Shown: piece by piece, positions 12,101-27,100 of the stretch
Layout of the letters: the number at the start of each line of letters is the position of its first letter
Position numbering within the stretch: position 1 is the first letter of the stretch
Program-made: the position numbers and the translations under genes
The notes under the pieces: model-generated
The model's database searches: none
Told to the model about the DNA's origin: nothing
Seen by the model: only the letters and a program-made list of their open reading frames with translations
Assembly (NCBI GenBank): GCA_903813345.2
Contig: CAIIXF020000001.1
Coordinates: 19,735,915-19,799,914, forward strand
Origin: Owenia fusiformis
Taxonomy: Eukaryota; Annelida; Polychaeta; Sabellida; Oweniidae
Direction of reading: 5' to 3'
DNA length: 64,000 bases

Positions 12101-15100
12101 TCAGTCTCATATCTCTGCGCCATCTTACATACTCCAACCACTGATAAAAGGTGGCACTCACGGGCCAATTACACCATCTATTGATTGTGTAGATCATTAT
12201 ATTCTGTAATGCAATTGTACAGAAACTTTCAGTTTAAAATTTAATGCAGAACCTTAGAATAAGTCTAGATAGAGAAACGGAGAAGTCAACATTTTTAAAA
12301 GCATTTAAGGTAGTTAGCGTGATGAGAATTCTAATAAGCAATGAAATGATATTTCTGTGGATATTCGCAGATCATGGTAGGATAAAAAGAAAAAAAAACA
12401 ATCGTTACAAAGCTTGAAAAGTTTCCATACCTTGACATTCTTGTTGTTGTTCTCTATGTTGATCAAGAAAGGATCCGAGAAACTACTGCTGCCCAGTGAC
12501 AGCTTCTCGGTCTCCAAACAGACCTTCTCCAGGGCATATGACCTTTCATAGCTTAGTCTACGGTCCAGGCTCTGTCGACAGCCCAAGGAAAGTGATCTGT
12601 AAACAAAAATATTATCACATAATTTCAACAGCATCACCATGTCATTGATGAACTTAATTTATTAACCAAATTAAAAGTGTTGTTGTTCCTAAATTAAAAT
12701 ATTCAATTCGACATTTACATTGCCGAATTATCAACAATGGCAATTTCATATGTATTCTGTTGAACTGATTATAGAAATAAAACAAAAAACATTAACTAAA
12801 AAAAGACTCAACAAAAATGTTCATACTTGTTTGAGTTAGTTGATCGAGGTGTGGAGAATACATTGCTATATGTGTCATTCTCTGCTGCGTAGTCACTGAG
12901 GGGGCTCAGTCTGTCAAGGGGGTAGAAATTGTGTTTGGTCAAGGAGCTAAAAGAACCATGGATCGGGGAGGGAGCATGCATACTGTCAATTCCACTACTG
13001 CCTCCGTTCGAGTGTTGGGCTAGGATACCTAAAACACAAAATATGTCATGCTTTATTAGGAATACATTCTGTACATATGACTAATACCAATAACTTAATG
13101 TTAACCATATAGATCAGCCTGTAGTTCTATAACTTTTTAAGCAATTCGGGTAACTGTGGATACTTCCAAAATATCTTAACAAAACTATAACAATGTACAT
13201 TTATACCATTTTGTTTTTAAAGAAAAGATTGGCCTGTAAAGTTGGAAAATATTTAAATCATATCTACCATGACTCCCATTGCTGGAGAACCTTCTGTCAG
13301 TATTGCTCTGGAAGCCGTTACTATGGAAGCCACTACTACTGACACTTGTTATATGCGAAATCGATGATTCCTCACTGTTGGTAGGAGAAGAAGCAGATGG
13401 CGCTATGGTAGAGGCAGGGGAATACTGGGACTTTTCAATCTGTGTCACCAGTGTCATATGCGACCTGTCTGATAAATGGGAGTTCTCCGATGACTTAGAT
13501 GGTGTGAGTTGAAGTGATGCATTGCACAAAGCTGAAGAGAATGTCTGAACTGAGTCACTGTACATGGCTCTTGTGTATTGGTGCCACGATTGGATGATGT
13601 CTCTAAGCCTCCTGCTGGCAACAACCCGCTGGTGCTCACTGAAATCATAATACAGTCATATAATCAAATACAGTGTATACTGTAATGTTAAATGTGAGGC
13701 TGCAATTTGTCTACTATGTATATGGATAGAAATGACAGTACTGGTTGTTTAAAAATGAAAGATTATTAGACTTATAGGTCCCATTAACATTTTATTTCAA
13801 AACTGACCCCATAGTTGGCCATGTGTATTTGTCATGTGAACTTTGTCAAACTGTTGAAGGGAATGAACAAAACACTTACCTAGCTATTCTAGAGCCAACA
13901 AGTTGTCGTTTCCAAGTTTCAAATGTTGAGTGCACAAGGTGCTCATTCTTAGCTCTATCAAGACGATCCAAGAATTCGCGGACTTCTACTTTCACTGTAT
14001 TTGCATTTGCTCGCCACCTATTGAAGTACTTGTGCATCAAATTGAACCGATACGTCTGTAAGAACGAAAGTTTTTTTGTGTATGACCTCACTACTCATAT
14101 AAAAAGTTAATAAAGATTGAAAAATTTATTAACATGTATATCCTGTACATTAATAATACGTGATTAGTCATTATCAAAACCCAGTCAGTCTTACCTTTTT
14201 TGCTTCCAGTTCAAATTTCACCATTTCCTTGTATGCTAATCTATTGCGCCAGACAGAGAACGCCCTCTTGAGGACCAAAGATAAACTATGAGCCTTGAAG
14301 TCCTCACACATATGCCTCCTTTCGACAACACTTTTCCATGCATAAAGACACCTAGTGGCACATCCTCGAACTATAGCTATTGCAACTTTTCTTTCTTTTT
14401 GCTTCATTTGATACTTCTCTCTGGAAATAATCAATCAATTTGTTAAAATCTATTTCATTCTTCCTACTTCATAAGGCCATATTACAGAGGATTGGCATTC
14501 TAAGATACATGTATTTTACTGCATACTTAAATGTACATAAGGATGCAACATTCTCATTTTACTATCTGAATCGTTTCACATGTACAATGCTAATGTGGTC
14601 AATGATTCTGTACTTTTATTCCCATGTAACTGTAAGAACACGGAGCTCAATAAGATGAGGGTTGTCCCCATGAATGACTTAGTTTAAAATATTGCATTAG
14701 AAATAGCTTGAAACTTTCTGAACAGCCTGTGTACCAGGTGCCATTCAGTGGTTGTTACCTCCAGATGAAGAAGATATTCCTGGTGGTTTGATTCTGATGT
14801 TCCTCAGCCAATTTCTGGAGTCTCTGCTTCCTTGTGTGCACCTCTCTCCAGGCATCAAACACCCTGGAATAACAGGGACCAAGCACAATTAAAACATGAT
14901 TACCATTCAAAAAATTGGTAATCTCAAAATAATGTAATTCTTATATGGTCAAAATCTTTAAAAAACAAAAACAAAAAGATTTCAAAATTTTGCTTCTTGG
15001 AAAATGTGTGGGCTTCAACTATCTAATGGTTAAATGACTCTCAATGGCCTCATATCAGGGTCAATGAAAGTACAGTATTTCAGAAAAGATGTTCATTTTG

Positions 15101-18100
15101 AAGTACTTGTACACAATAAATATAGGCATGAAACAGCAGTTTATATTGATGAATTTACAGAGTTGATCTTAATTCAGACTAGCTTACCTAGCAGTAAGTT
15201 TCCTATTGACCCTGGTTCTAATAGGTTTAATGGTAAGGGCCTGTTGGGTCTGAATCCTCCATTTCGTGAAGATGTTACGCATGGTTGTACATTGCATGCC
15301 ACGTTCAGCATCAATGGCTCTCTGGTATTGTCTCTCACACTGGTGTTTCGCTGACAACCATTTACCAAAGTACACTGAAATCAATAAGTCATTTTCATTA
15401 TTTTCCCAAGGTCTCATTCTGTCAATATTTTCAATTTTTCAATTTATGAGAAATTGCTTTATTTTGTGATACAGATTATTGAAAAATTGTACTTTATGAA
15501 TTCAGATGATTTTAATACTCTATCAAAATGAGTTCAACTCGAATCAGGGGCCATTTCAAATTTTTATCTGTGTTTTACTCTATATTTGAAATGTTTCATA
15601 TAATCTCAGATTTCATTAGTTAAAATATAAGAGGTTGTGAATGTCTAATGTGGTTTAATACAGTAGGTGCAGGGTGTAGCAGCCATTAAAAGACAGTTGA
15701 TAATAAACAATTTTTTTGTTGGCCTACCTCTTAGTGTATTTGTATCTCTATGAGGCTGGGTGGAAACTAGCAAATCATTAAGTCTCCTTATATGGACAAC
15801 AGTGTGCCATCGATGGGCAGCTTTCCTGGAAAATGATCATATAAATGATAAATGAAAACAAAAAAAGATGGTAATCCGAATATATATTTGAATCTAATCA
15901 CCCTCTCCAATTTATGGCATATTCTCATAATGCATACAGATGTATTATTCTAGTACATGTACAAACATATTTGATATTGTGCTTACACATTACTAATGTA
16001 TTTTATGTACCATTACTGGCATGAACTGGTTTAGTCTATATTGCAAATAGATTACACTTTTGTACCTTGCACAAGCCATTGACCAATATTGCTGGGCCTT
16101 CTGTCTGTCCATGAGGAGATGCAGGTGGCTCACCCATGTCGCCAGGGCAACAGATTTCTGCCTCTGTCTCATTTTAGCCTGAAATTCCTCCATCTTACAT
16201 CTGGAGCAAATAATGTACCAATTAAGTTACATCCATCAAAAATCATTAACAAATAAGAAAAAATTGAAAAACATTCTGATCAAAGCATTTAAACACAAGT
16301 CCAACAAGGGGATCTTGGGGCAAGGCAATTATTGTCATTATGACATTAATGCGTAGCAGTATATATTAGAACAGAACTCAACGAGCCAAAAGATGAGTCA
16401 GTAATATAAAACTACAAAAAAGTTACAACCTTTTTGTCAGTATTCAGAAAACATCATAATGCTACTCCCAGTTACTTTACCTTTGTATGTTCCTAATTTT
16501 GGTATACTCAGACCATCTACGGAGAAGTCCTCTGATATGTGCTCGCTTTAAAAGACAAATCCCCCTTTCCCTGGCAGTTCTCCTGTCTTGCACGTAGTGG
16601 TTCCAAGTTGCTAATGCTCCCTGCTTCAGTCGCAAACAGAGCTGAGCTTCCTGACGTTGTCTTTGAATTGTATTGCGACGCCATCTTAAAACCCACATCT
16701 CCAATGCTTTCCTGTTAAACACGTTGCAAAATTGTACCCTGTATTATGTACATATTGTGGAAACATTTGAAAGGCATGACTCAATTGTGAATTTGGTTAG
16801 GTAGGTACTTTAATAAAAAATGTGAATATCTCTTATTTAGGATTATGAGGTTACAAGTAAGTTAAAGAATAATTTCTGTAATAATACAAAACTTACGATA
16901 ATGTTATGTGTTTGGCATGGTTTTCAGCCCGTTGCATTAGTAACCTATGTGACCATTGCACCCAGCATGACTGTAACAGCGCCTTCTTTCTAAACTCTAT
17001 ACTACGACTATGATCCCGTACTCTCTCAGCCTTACTGATCCAAACATTCTGTTTCCATGACAGCAACACTCTATGCAAAAGCTGACACCTAGGGAGGAAA
17101 TCAGGATAATTTGTAGTGATATTTTTTGAGGAAGGGGGTGATGTTGTAGTGGCAAGGAAAGCAGGGTGTGATAATATATCAGGAAGGAAGGAATCGGCCT
17201 GTCTGGGATAATATGAACAACAATGGGCATCATGATTTAGGAACTCATATCTTTGTTTAATTAGTACTTTGGGTGATCTCTCCAACATTGAAACAACAAT
17301 GGACTTTCAACAGAGCTTTACATATTATTAGTAAGTCTATGCTACAATGTTACAGTGTTCTAGAAAACATGTGCTATTCTACTTATAATCCCATTACTTT
17401 GGCTCAATGGTGAGTCAATATTTTATATTATACATGTCCAGGGTGGTCCAAAAAATGGGACACTCTTTCTTTTCAAAAATATAACAAAATGTACAGCAGC
17501 TATAATATACAGATTAATATAGGCAAATCTACTCACCTGCAATGCTCTTTGGCTATTTGATGCTTTTCAAATACAGTTTTCATTTGGCAGAATGTTTTTG
17601 TGGTCAGGTTATTTATATAGTTGACTCTGAAATGGCATTAATGTATTCACTAATTCACTGTTTATAAAAATATATTTGTGTCTAGCTGATTTACAAAGCT
17701 TTTGAGTGGACAAAATGTTCACACGATTGATTGTAAGATAGAATATTTGAATAAAAAAATATTGTTACATGATAAGACATCTTAAGAACATGGTAGACAT
17801 ACATACCTGGCCACTTCTTTCTGTCGTTTGTGCACAATGGCTTGCATTGTGTACGCCCTCCAGGCCTGCCACCCCTTTGTCAACATAGACACTCTGAAAG
17901 TGACGATTTGTAGATAACAAGTGTGACTATTGGCTTTTCATGTGCATCATACGTCAACTATAGTAGCAACTGAATTGAAATTAAAGACATAATGAAATTT
18001 TCAAAATATTCCTATGATTCTTGTCTCTTACTTGTGATGCAGAGCAGCCATGCTGTATTTCTGTTGTGTTTTGTACAAGTCCTTCCACTGACAGTACGCC

Positions 18101-21100
18101 CTGCTCAACACTAATTTGTTGGCTGCACCTTCAAGCAATCGTTCTCGCTGCATCGCTAACTTAAAGTGCTGCCACCTATCAAATGTTGACCTCAGGATAA
18201 CTTGATGACGTTTCTCTGTTTTCTCCTTCCACTGTAAGCAAAATGGTTGTGAATTATCATTTAGAAATTCTATATGATATGATGTAAATATATATCATAT
18301 GCAGAGTCGAGCCTTTAAATATCCATGAGGTGAGGTCTTTAGAAAATTTGACTTTACCTGGAATATAAACAACAAAATACACAATCTGACTTTTATGTAA
18401 TTATATTAGTACTCACCATGTAAAAAAATTTCTCTTTTAGAACATGTTGTCTTTCTTGATCCAAACTCTCATACAATGCCTTTGTTTTCTGTACAGCCCA
18501 CTTCAAGCCATCAAAGCCCTTCCTAAGGGCATTGAGCCTATAGAGGGCAAGGGCTTCGAGGACTCTAGTTCGCCTAGCCTTAGCCCTCCAGAGGTAGAAA
18601 TAATGAGCAAGTAACTGCTGACGACGCACCTCCTTCGCCCTTGAATTAAAAAAAAAATCGTTAATAGTACTAATTAAGGAGAAAATAATTTCTCTCTGTA
18701 CAATGGCAGAATCCCAATTCTTTAATCTTCATGTTAAAAACCTTGAATTGTGAACACCTGCCAATCTGAACACTTTTGGCTTGTTTGGCTTTCATTTAGA
18801 TAGTTTATACTATATACACATTGCTAGTCTATGAAGCATATTACACAAGGCAGCTTTACATCATTGTTTATAAATATGAAAAGTGAATGTTCAGCCAAAT
18901 TATAAACTTACATATTCTGCATGTGTTCATGGTGAAGTCTGTCTGTCCTTATGCATCTCACATTGGTAAGCCACCTCCTGAACCAGCGAGCCTGAAACAC
19001 ACAAACATTATTTGGCATGAAATTAAGAGCAGCGTAGGAAGAATGTCACCACCTGGACTCCATCCAAAAAAAGTTGGGAGGCTTATAACAATATATTACC
19101 ATTTGTGGTGGTGACATAACAAATGATTTCAGACACCATCAGTTATATCTTGGATTGTGAATATTTCTGACATTAGAGACAAGTGTATCTTCTTTCGGTC
19201 CATCCATCATCTAAGAAAAGTATATGCAATATAAGAACTTCTCAAGCAGAACATATCCTGTATTGCACTTCAAATCATCTAATAAAGTTTTTATCGTGTG
19301 ATCTTAGGCCGACACATTTTACTCAGGAGATAATCCCTGAGAATTATTCTGTATTCTCTGTATTGCTACTGAGATTGTCCCCGCCTCCGTACCAATATTT
19401 TCTGTATTGCTATGTAGATGATCAATGGGGACAATCTCAGTAGCACTAGATTGGTACAGCACAAGAACTGACCAATCAAAGGGCTTCATTATACAGATCA
19501 TACGATAATGATAATTATTGTCTATCAGAATCTTTTGATATGGAGGCTATAATAATCAACCAAATGTACTTTTTCAAAAATGTTAACAGATATGGGGCTA
19601 CCGAGTATTTAAACTTGATACTGAAAGAGTATATCTAAGGGGAACCTATGGATATAAATAACTTCTGAAGCCCTATATATATATGAGTATAATTATTTTG
19701 AGACTAATTTCATCAAATGATAATATCAAGTCAATTTCCAACCCTTTACCCTGTAATACAAAATGTGAAACACTCATCACATCATATTACCAAGTTGGCA
19801 GACTTGCCAATACAATAGGTAGATTATCTTTAAAGGCATCTAGTCTATTGAAGCATCAATCAATGTCAGAACACATATATATTACACATGTTACAAGGTG
19901 CATTATTATTATACAATATACATATACAATATTACCATGCTGTTTTACAACAAAGGCATATAATATAATACAAATCCACTGCTCTTGTGGCCAAGCCAGG
20001 ATATTCATTAGATTAGAACAAAGCCACTGTACTGGTCAATGTCAACTGTATGAGATTATCATATCAAATACAATGGTCACGAGGCATTCAAATTGGGCCA
20101 TGTATAAATCTAGGCACACGCATTGACCTCAAATCAACAAACAAGAGTTCCCAAAATTGAAATTTATTAATTGTGTGTCATATATCATTATTTACTTAAT
20201 TTAATAAGGTAAAATGGAAGAAAGGATTTTCAAAATTTTCAACAATAGGGGAATCTAATTAAGTCTTCCTGAATAGGAATTTCAGTTAACAATGGCAAAG
20301 AAAATGTTGGCAAAACAAGGTCTGAACTTTGTATGAAAACAATTTTTATAAGGGGATATTCCCTAAGTCCATAAGTTCATAAAAATTACATTTTTATTTG
20401 AAGTCTAAAATATCAATTCAACAATTAATGCACACGGTTTATACATTGGTGACAAAGGTATAAAAAGGCATATCTGCAGTGTAGTTATAATACATTGAAT
20501 ACCAGTATGTGTATTGCAATATTGTGTGTATTCTGATTTATGAGAATGCTTGAGAGGGATAACACAAGCTGTTCTCCATGAGATTTCAATCCCTCTAAAG
20601 AGGCTAAGGATCCCACAATGTATCATGTGTTATCCAATCTAAAAAGTAATGCCTTGGTCACATTTGCTCCGATTTTCACTACGGCGCCAGGCCGATTGAG
20701 TATTTTGAGCAAATATTGAGCAAAACACTCAATCTTCCGGGCGCCGGCCGATGGATCGGAGCAAATGTGACCCAGGCATTATGCAGGTTGGAAACAGTAG
20801 AGTTCCCCAGGTAAAATTCTAAGGATTAAGAATACAGAATTCCTGTCATTACCTTATGAAAGTTCAGAATTCCACCATTACATTTTATTACTGTGACATT
20901 GTTATATCCATGGTTATAATAATTAATAATTAAAAAATCTATGGAAAAATCATAATTTTAAAAGTATTGAGTAATTGATTTACATGTAACCCTGTATTTA
21001 CAGGGAGTGCATATTATCTTATCAGAAGAGGTTTTTATTTTTATCTATCTATCTATTGGCTTCAACAAAACCTTTCTGCACTACTGTTCTATACTAGAAA

Positions 21101-24100
21101 CGTGTGGAAATTATTCTATAATTTACTGTTATGAACATCATGAAGAGACATCTGTGACATGATAATTACAATAGTTGTGAAGCAAATAGTTCCATGAAAT
21201 TACTAAATTATTAGATGCTTCACCCTGACAGACAATGCATCATTAGGGTGTTACAAAGTATTATTCGGGTGTTACAATGTATTATTAGGGTGTCGTCTTT
21301 ACGGATCTGGGATCTTTAGGACAAAGTCATTTAGAAGAAACAAAATAATACTAGATTATTTAACCTGATTTAATGGGAGTGTGATTAAAACCAATCAGAT
21401 TTATACGTTTGTAAATTCATTTGGTGGATGATAAAAATTTGTGAAAACAACATTTTCTGTATTTCTCAAGCATCTTTGAATAACATGTGTTGTCTAATTA
21501 AGCCATAATTAATCATTTGATTGGCACTCAAATATGAATGTTAGTGACCCTATTCCAGGACCATAATCAGCATTGCTGCTGAAGCAGTGAACACCTGTTA
21601 TATTTTCTAAGAAACATTTCAAGCCTACGCTCACTCGTGCAGATATCATATCCATTTGTGGATAAAAATCATATCACTCATAAATCATAGGATATCCTCT
21701 ATTTATTTCATAAGAATTTAACACATATTCATACATTATATCTATACCTAATTTATAGTGACACTTTGGGTGACAGATCCTTTTTAAGTTGAAAAACATT
21801 GTTCATGGAGATAATGAGTTCACTGCATCTAAAATAAGAGTATACCACTTGTTCTATTGCTTTGATATTTTCAGAAAATGTCTTCAAGTCTATTGATAGT
21901 ATAAGCTACATATCATTATGAATTAAAAATATTTCAGGTTATTATAAGGAAGAGGATTACAGCTACTGACCCTTTAAGATGATTACATTCCAGAATGAAA
22001 CTTGGCTACATTCTCACAACAGGCTAATCCTGACTTTCAGAGGATGAATAAATCGCATTATTTGCTTGATTATTTCTATAAAAATAGTTATGTTCCCAAA
22101 TTTAAGAATTACGATGATGTAAAAACATTAAGCTAAATGCTAAACTTTGAACACAAAATGCCAAGTTTGAATACAAAAGGTGAGCTGACATGTGTAATGA
22201 GTTGGCAAGGTTTCTAATTTGACTGTACTATTATTGTTATAATTGGATTATGCCTTATATTTATTTTAGGGTTTGAATCTCATTAAAATATGAACCTCAA
22301 GGTCGAATTTTCATTTTCACATTTGCAGTTCATCTTTTAAGTTACCTCTATGAGTAGATTTCCAGTTTTACGCAAATGCATACTCACACACTCATATGAG
22401 TAATTGATAATATACTCAACTTGAGTAAATATTCACTCACCTTGAGTATGATATTCTGTCTTGTGAGTGGGTCAGCATTGTGTAGGAGCTCAATTAGTCT
22501 CATGGCCCACAAAGCTGAGGACATTTTCTCCATACCAGGGCTTCTCCTGAAGTAAAAATAATTAAGGTTTTATGAAAGCCTTAGCCATTATGCCATCTTC
22601 GTTCACTCGGCTCCCATCTGTGAACGCAGTCGATGAACGCAGTGAAGACAGAACGTGCGAAGATGCCATTATGCAGGGTGACCCAAAAAATTTGACTTCC
22701 AGTATACTTGATTGAATAACTTTATTATGCAAGATAGAGTCTCCTTTTCCTTATTTGTCAAAAGTTAGTTCAATTAATGTATAAACACTTTCTAGAATTC
22801 TACATAAATGTGGAAGAGTAGGAGACTCTAGCATGGATAAAAGTTTTATATTTGTATATGGTGTATTCCTTGTCAGCCTATTGAGCACTTTCACTTACAA
22901 GTGTTTTTCTCATTCTTTGTTCAATTTCACAGATATCAGGGAGGGTAAGTTACGTGTTTTTAAGATAACCTGTACGTGAGTGTGTAATATTTTAACGACC
23001 AAGGATGACTGCCACGCTCTCAATTCACTTTTCTAGGGACCTAATTAGAATTATTTTCCATATACCTCAATCAGCCAAGAAAACATTACAAATGGGAGAA
23101 CCAATCCACAGAGTACCATAATTCTACATGTCCATGTTTAAGTTTTTAAAAAAATGTGTGTCTCAACCTCCCTAATAGCTCAATTGCTGCAAATGGTTCA
23201 TGTTATCCACAAACAGGGTGCATTTCAATCATTCCAAATCAATAAGATTAAGAAACTAGTTAAGAGTGTACAGTCTGGAAGTAAATGTACAATACATAAC
23301 CACTGATTATCTTTCCAAATTCCTGAATCGTAATATTTTCTTGTAGAATAGTTAACATTTCATTTTCTTTTGACAAACATTGGGTGGGAGCCAAATAACA
23401 AATGGCTTTTTATTTTAAGTATCAAAATGGCTGGGATTCAATAGTCTCCAACCCTCCAGGTCAACTGAACATAAATATTGACCGAAGTGTACAATTCAAT
23501 CAATTGGTTGATACTGTTGTAAAGGGAGTGTTGTCTGGTGTTTTTCAAGAGGAATGTGTAAGTACAAGCGCCAAAATGGAAGACCAAAGAGTAACAAGGC
23601 ATGCAACATGCCAAAATGTCACATTTGTTACAAATATCGAACACCAACTGCTGAATGCCAAACACTGTGCACAAAAAGTTGGAAACACCACTTCTGGTAG
23701 TGAGATAATAAATACACCAAAATATGGTTTCAAAAATAAACAGTTAACAGTCAATGTCTAACGACCCCTCCTCACCATATAAAAGGTGGAAATTAGAGAA
23801 AAGGACCATCGTATTTTCTCACTATATGTGCATTTACTTACTTGTATTTTGATTCCAGGTAGTTATCATCTCTACTGGGAATATCATCATACTTCTTGTG
23901 ATATCTTTGTGGGCTCTGAAATAGTGGAAAAATAATTTTAAGATGTGGTCTCAAAGTTTATTTTTTTTATTCATTTATTTCATCCACCATATTTGATGTG
24001 TTCAAATAAAAATTTCACATTGCAGAATTTCAAAATACATTGTACATTGTATGTTATATCAGTATAAGCATATTGCAATTTCAGATATTATTCTGAAATA

Positions 24101-27100
24101 TATCAATACATGCAAATATACAAATAGGCATACACTCTAATTTTCCAGAAAAAATAAAATTTCTTTAAAAAAGTACTCATATATAATATACTATAAATCT
24201 ATTGTTTATCAGCAAAATATCTCTATGATAAAACAAATTGAATTTTTTTCAAAAAAAATTTCATTTCAGATTGTATATAACCTAGGGATAAACCAAATAT
24301 CACATCATTTCTTGTGATATTTGATATCAACTCATTGGATATTCTGCATTTACAAATCTTGCTCTCACTTTTTGAGATGCATAGCACAAAACACACATAG
24401 CTTCCTATTTCTTTTCATTAGCAATATGACAATACACTTGTGGTGATGTCTATCAATCAACATATTATTTGATGTAAGCCTATACCAGTTGGATAAAGCA
24501 TGTTTGGATTACTGATGGGGTTTAGATATCAAATATCATTAGTTTAAACTTACCATAAAAATAACAAAAAACACTAAAAATCAGTTAGATTTGTGTTTAT
24601 TTTGATTGATTTTCTGAATCAAATGTAACTTGAATTTAAATATGAAACTTTGAAACCTGAACTCTCTGAAATTTAAACAAAAAGTGGAAGAAATTCGGTA
24701 CTCAAGGATAACAGGTTTTTTTTGATGAAGATCATATTTTCTTTCTTAAAGATGCATGGCTATAAATACACATACTCTCACCAGGGTATTTTTGAAGAGT
24801 TTTCTGTTATTTTTAGCATAACATTTAACATTTTTTATTTTCATGGAATTTTTGAAACTTTAAGGAGCATTGAATTATTGGAAGCCACAGATATCTCTCT
24901 TTATTGGGAACCCTGATATATTTTATGACTGACATGAACAATCAATGATCATTATTACCAAGGTCAGCATCTAATAGACTATTAATGGATATAAACAGAT
25001 AACATTAACAGATACGGAATGATATATAAGTCAGAAATTAATAATTTGTACAAATCTTCACGAGACTAGATCTAAATTAAAGCCGTAGCAACACTAACGT
25101 CACAATACCTTTAATTAGGCTTCTTATCCAGTGCATGCAGGATCTTTCATTTGACAAGACATTAATTAAATGTAATATTAGGATACAAGATGAGATGTTG
25201 TGAGTACAAATCATGTACAATGTATAAATATAGAGGATTGTTATCTCTTAAGTCTGAACCAGGACCTCTATTAAAATCCCCACCCCCAAGTTTTAATTTC
25301 CAAGAGACTGGCATCTTAGAAGGAAGCTTGGACAAGATCCTCTCAATATTTTCTCAATTATCATTTTCTAACATGTATGCAGTTCTAGATAGAGTATATC
25401 CATGTACATGTAGTTTGAAATCAAATACAATGAGATACCAAAAACATGGTCATCTTAAATCCAATAAATATGGCAAGATTTATGCAAAACTACAATACAG
25501 AGTGTGTATATTTGTTTCATGGTAAAATATAAAAATCAAGTGGGTTATTTTGTATTCTTCTAAAAAAAATCAAATGTGATGGTTGGTCATTTATATGGTA
25601 TTAAATTCCTTTAACTTAAGGTAGGTGAACCTTTAAATTACACAAGATGTTTTAACTTAGTATTTACCTTATGCATTAGTTTTTAGTTTGACTTCCCCTC
25701 TTAAAAGAGAGCTTCGTCTGTACTCAGGGTATGTAACCATACACGTTAAAGTTCTGATTTAGTCATTAATCTTTTAGTACTTCTTTGAGATATTTTGGAG
25801 TAGAGTACATTAACTAGAATTGGTCGGAATTTATATCTGAGCAAATATTTGAGCATAAGATTTATTCAAAAGACTGCATATAATTCTTAAACGATAAGAG
25901 CAGACTTATGCAATTAACCATTAAATATTATTATTTAATATGGCATTATCAAAAATTCACTTGAAAAATCAAGGACATTTAAAGCTTTAGATTGGAACAC
26001 TCCTTACGTAAAGTGTTTTGATTTAGAATTGCGAACTACTCTTTAGACACAATGGATTTTAATTGAATCATTTAGCCTGGATTATTATTTTATTATTGTT
26101 CAAGATTAAGTAAGAAGTTGCAAAGAGTAGGGTTACCTCACAACTCTGAATGTTTTACTATGAACATCAGATTTGGAAGTCAAAATCACCTCATTTCAGC
26201 ACCACTGATTTAAAAATTCAAACTTTCCAATGGTATTTTATAAAAATGATGTAGTATAGCTGTGTTTTCTTAGAACTGAAGCAATTTCCTGAATTCCTGA
26301 ATGTCTGTTCTTTCTGCTTCATGAGGGAATACACGTAATACTATTCCAAACATATAAAATACAATGTCAATAACGCTTGGCCCCACAAAGCAGAATCAAT
26401 TGAAACTTTTTTGAAAAGAGCAACAATGAAAATAAATGTTCAACTTGAACTTCTAAAAATAGCAAATAATTCATTTTTGAATGAATCAGTAAAATGGTAT
26501 TGTTATTTTTGTCTTGAAGACAAGAACACTGCACAAGAGGAATGCAAGAATAGTAATTGGTAGACCTTGGTAGACAAATTGGTATTTTCTTAACAACAGT
26601 CTATGGTACCTAGATATTTGTAGTGTCTGTCAAGTAATCCAATAATACATAGTTCACCTCTTAAGCAAATACAGGTCTGACAATCGAAAACAAATGTATA
26701 AACATAAATCTAAGATCAAGAAATAAGTCAAACTGGTTTTAAGTTTGTGCTATCTGTAATATGGAAGCTGTTCCCTATATTAGCAGTAGGTAATAGGCAG
26801 CAATTTGACAAAGGTTTTTACAAAACTTGGGAGGATGAGACCTAAATATGTTTGTATTTTGATGAACTAATGGTGATCAGGCCCATAGGCAGAGGGGCCG
26901 GAGTTCATCCAAAAATTCGTACAAAATCATACAGTTTTCACTATTCCGAGCACCTTTCAAGTAATTTTGGGCCAAAACTGTCAAATGTAACCCCCCTGAA
27001 ATATTTTGAAAAGTGAACACACCTTGAGAGAAGCTGTCTATGGGCCTGGTTATAAAATCTGAAGATATATAAAGGCTAGATGAAGGAAATGTCTTACTGT

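Larger units (their letters stand above)
18992..22440. other. Large intron between exons 6 and 7
   Basis: 3.4 kb of AT-rich sequence. It holds the repeats listed separately at 19040-19130, 19235-19520, 20647-20781 and 21625-21705. No further exon fits the phases. Confidence 0.6.
23916..27097. other. Intron between exons 4 and 5
   Basis: AT-rich. Holds mini-exon-like copy 1 (25688-25730) and a G-rich TIR element (26878-27047). Nothing else recognised. Confidence 0.5.

Noticed and set aside
19683-20126. 147-codon plus-strand frame
   Set aside because: Ile/Thr/His-rich low-information peptide in an intron; no splice or family support.
23402-23761. 119-codon plus-strand frame in an intron
   Set aside because: It overlaps a non-coding dispersed repeat, has no domain, and lies antisense to the gene between two well-supported exons.
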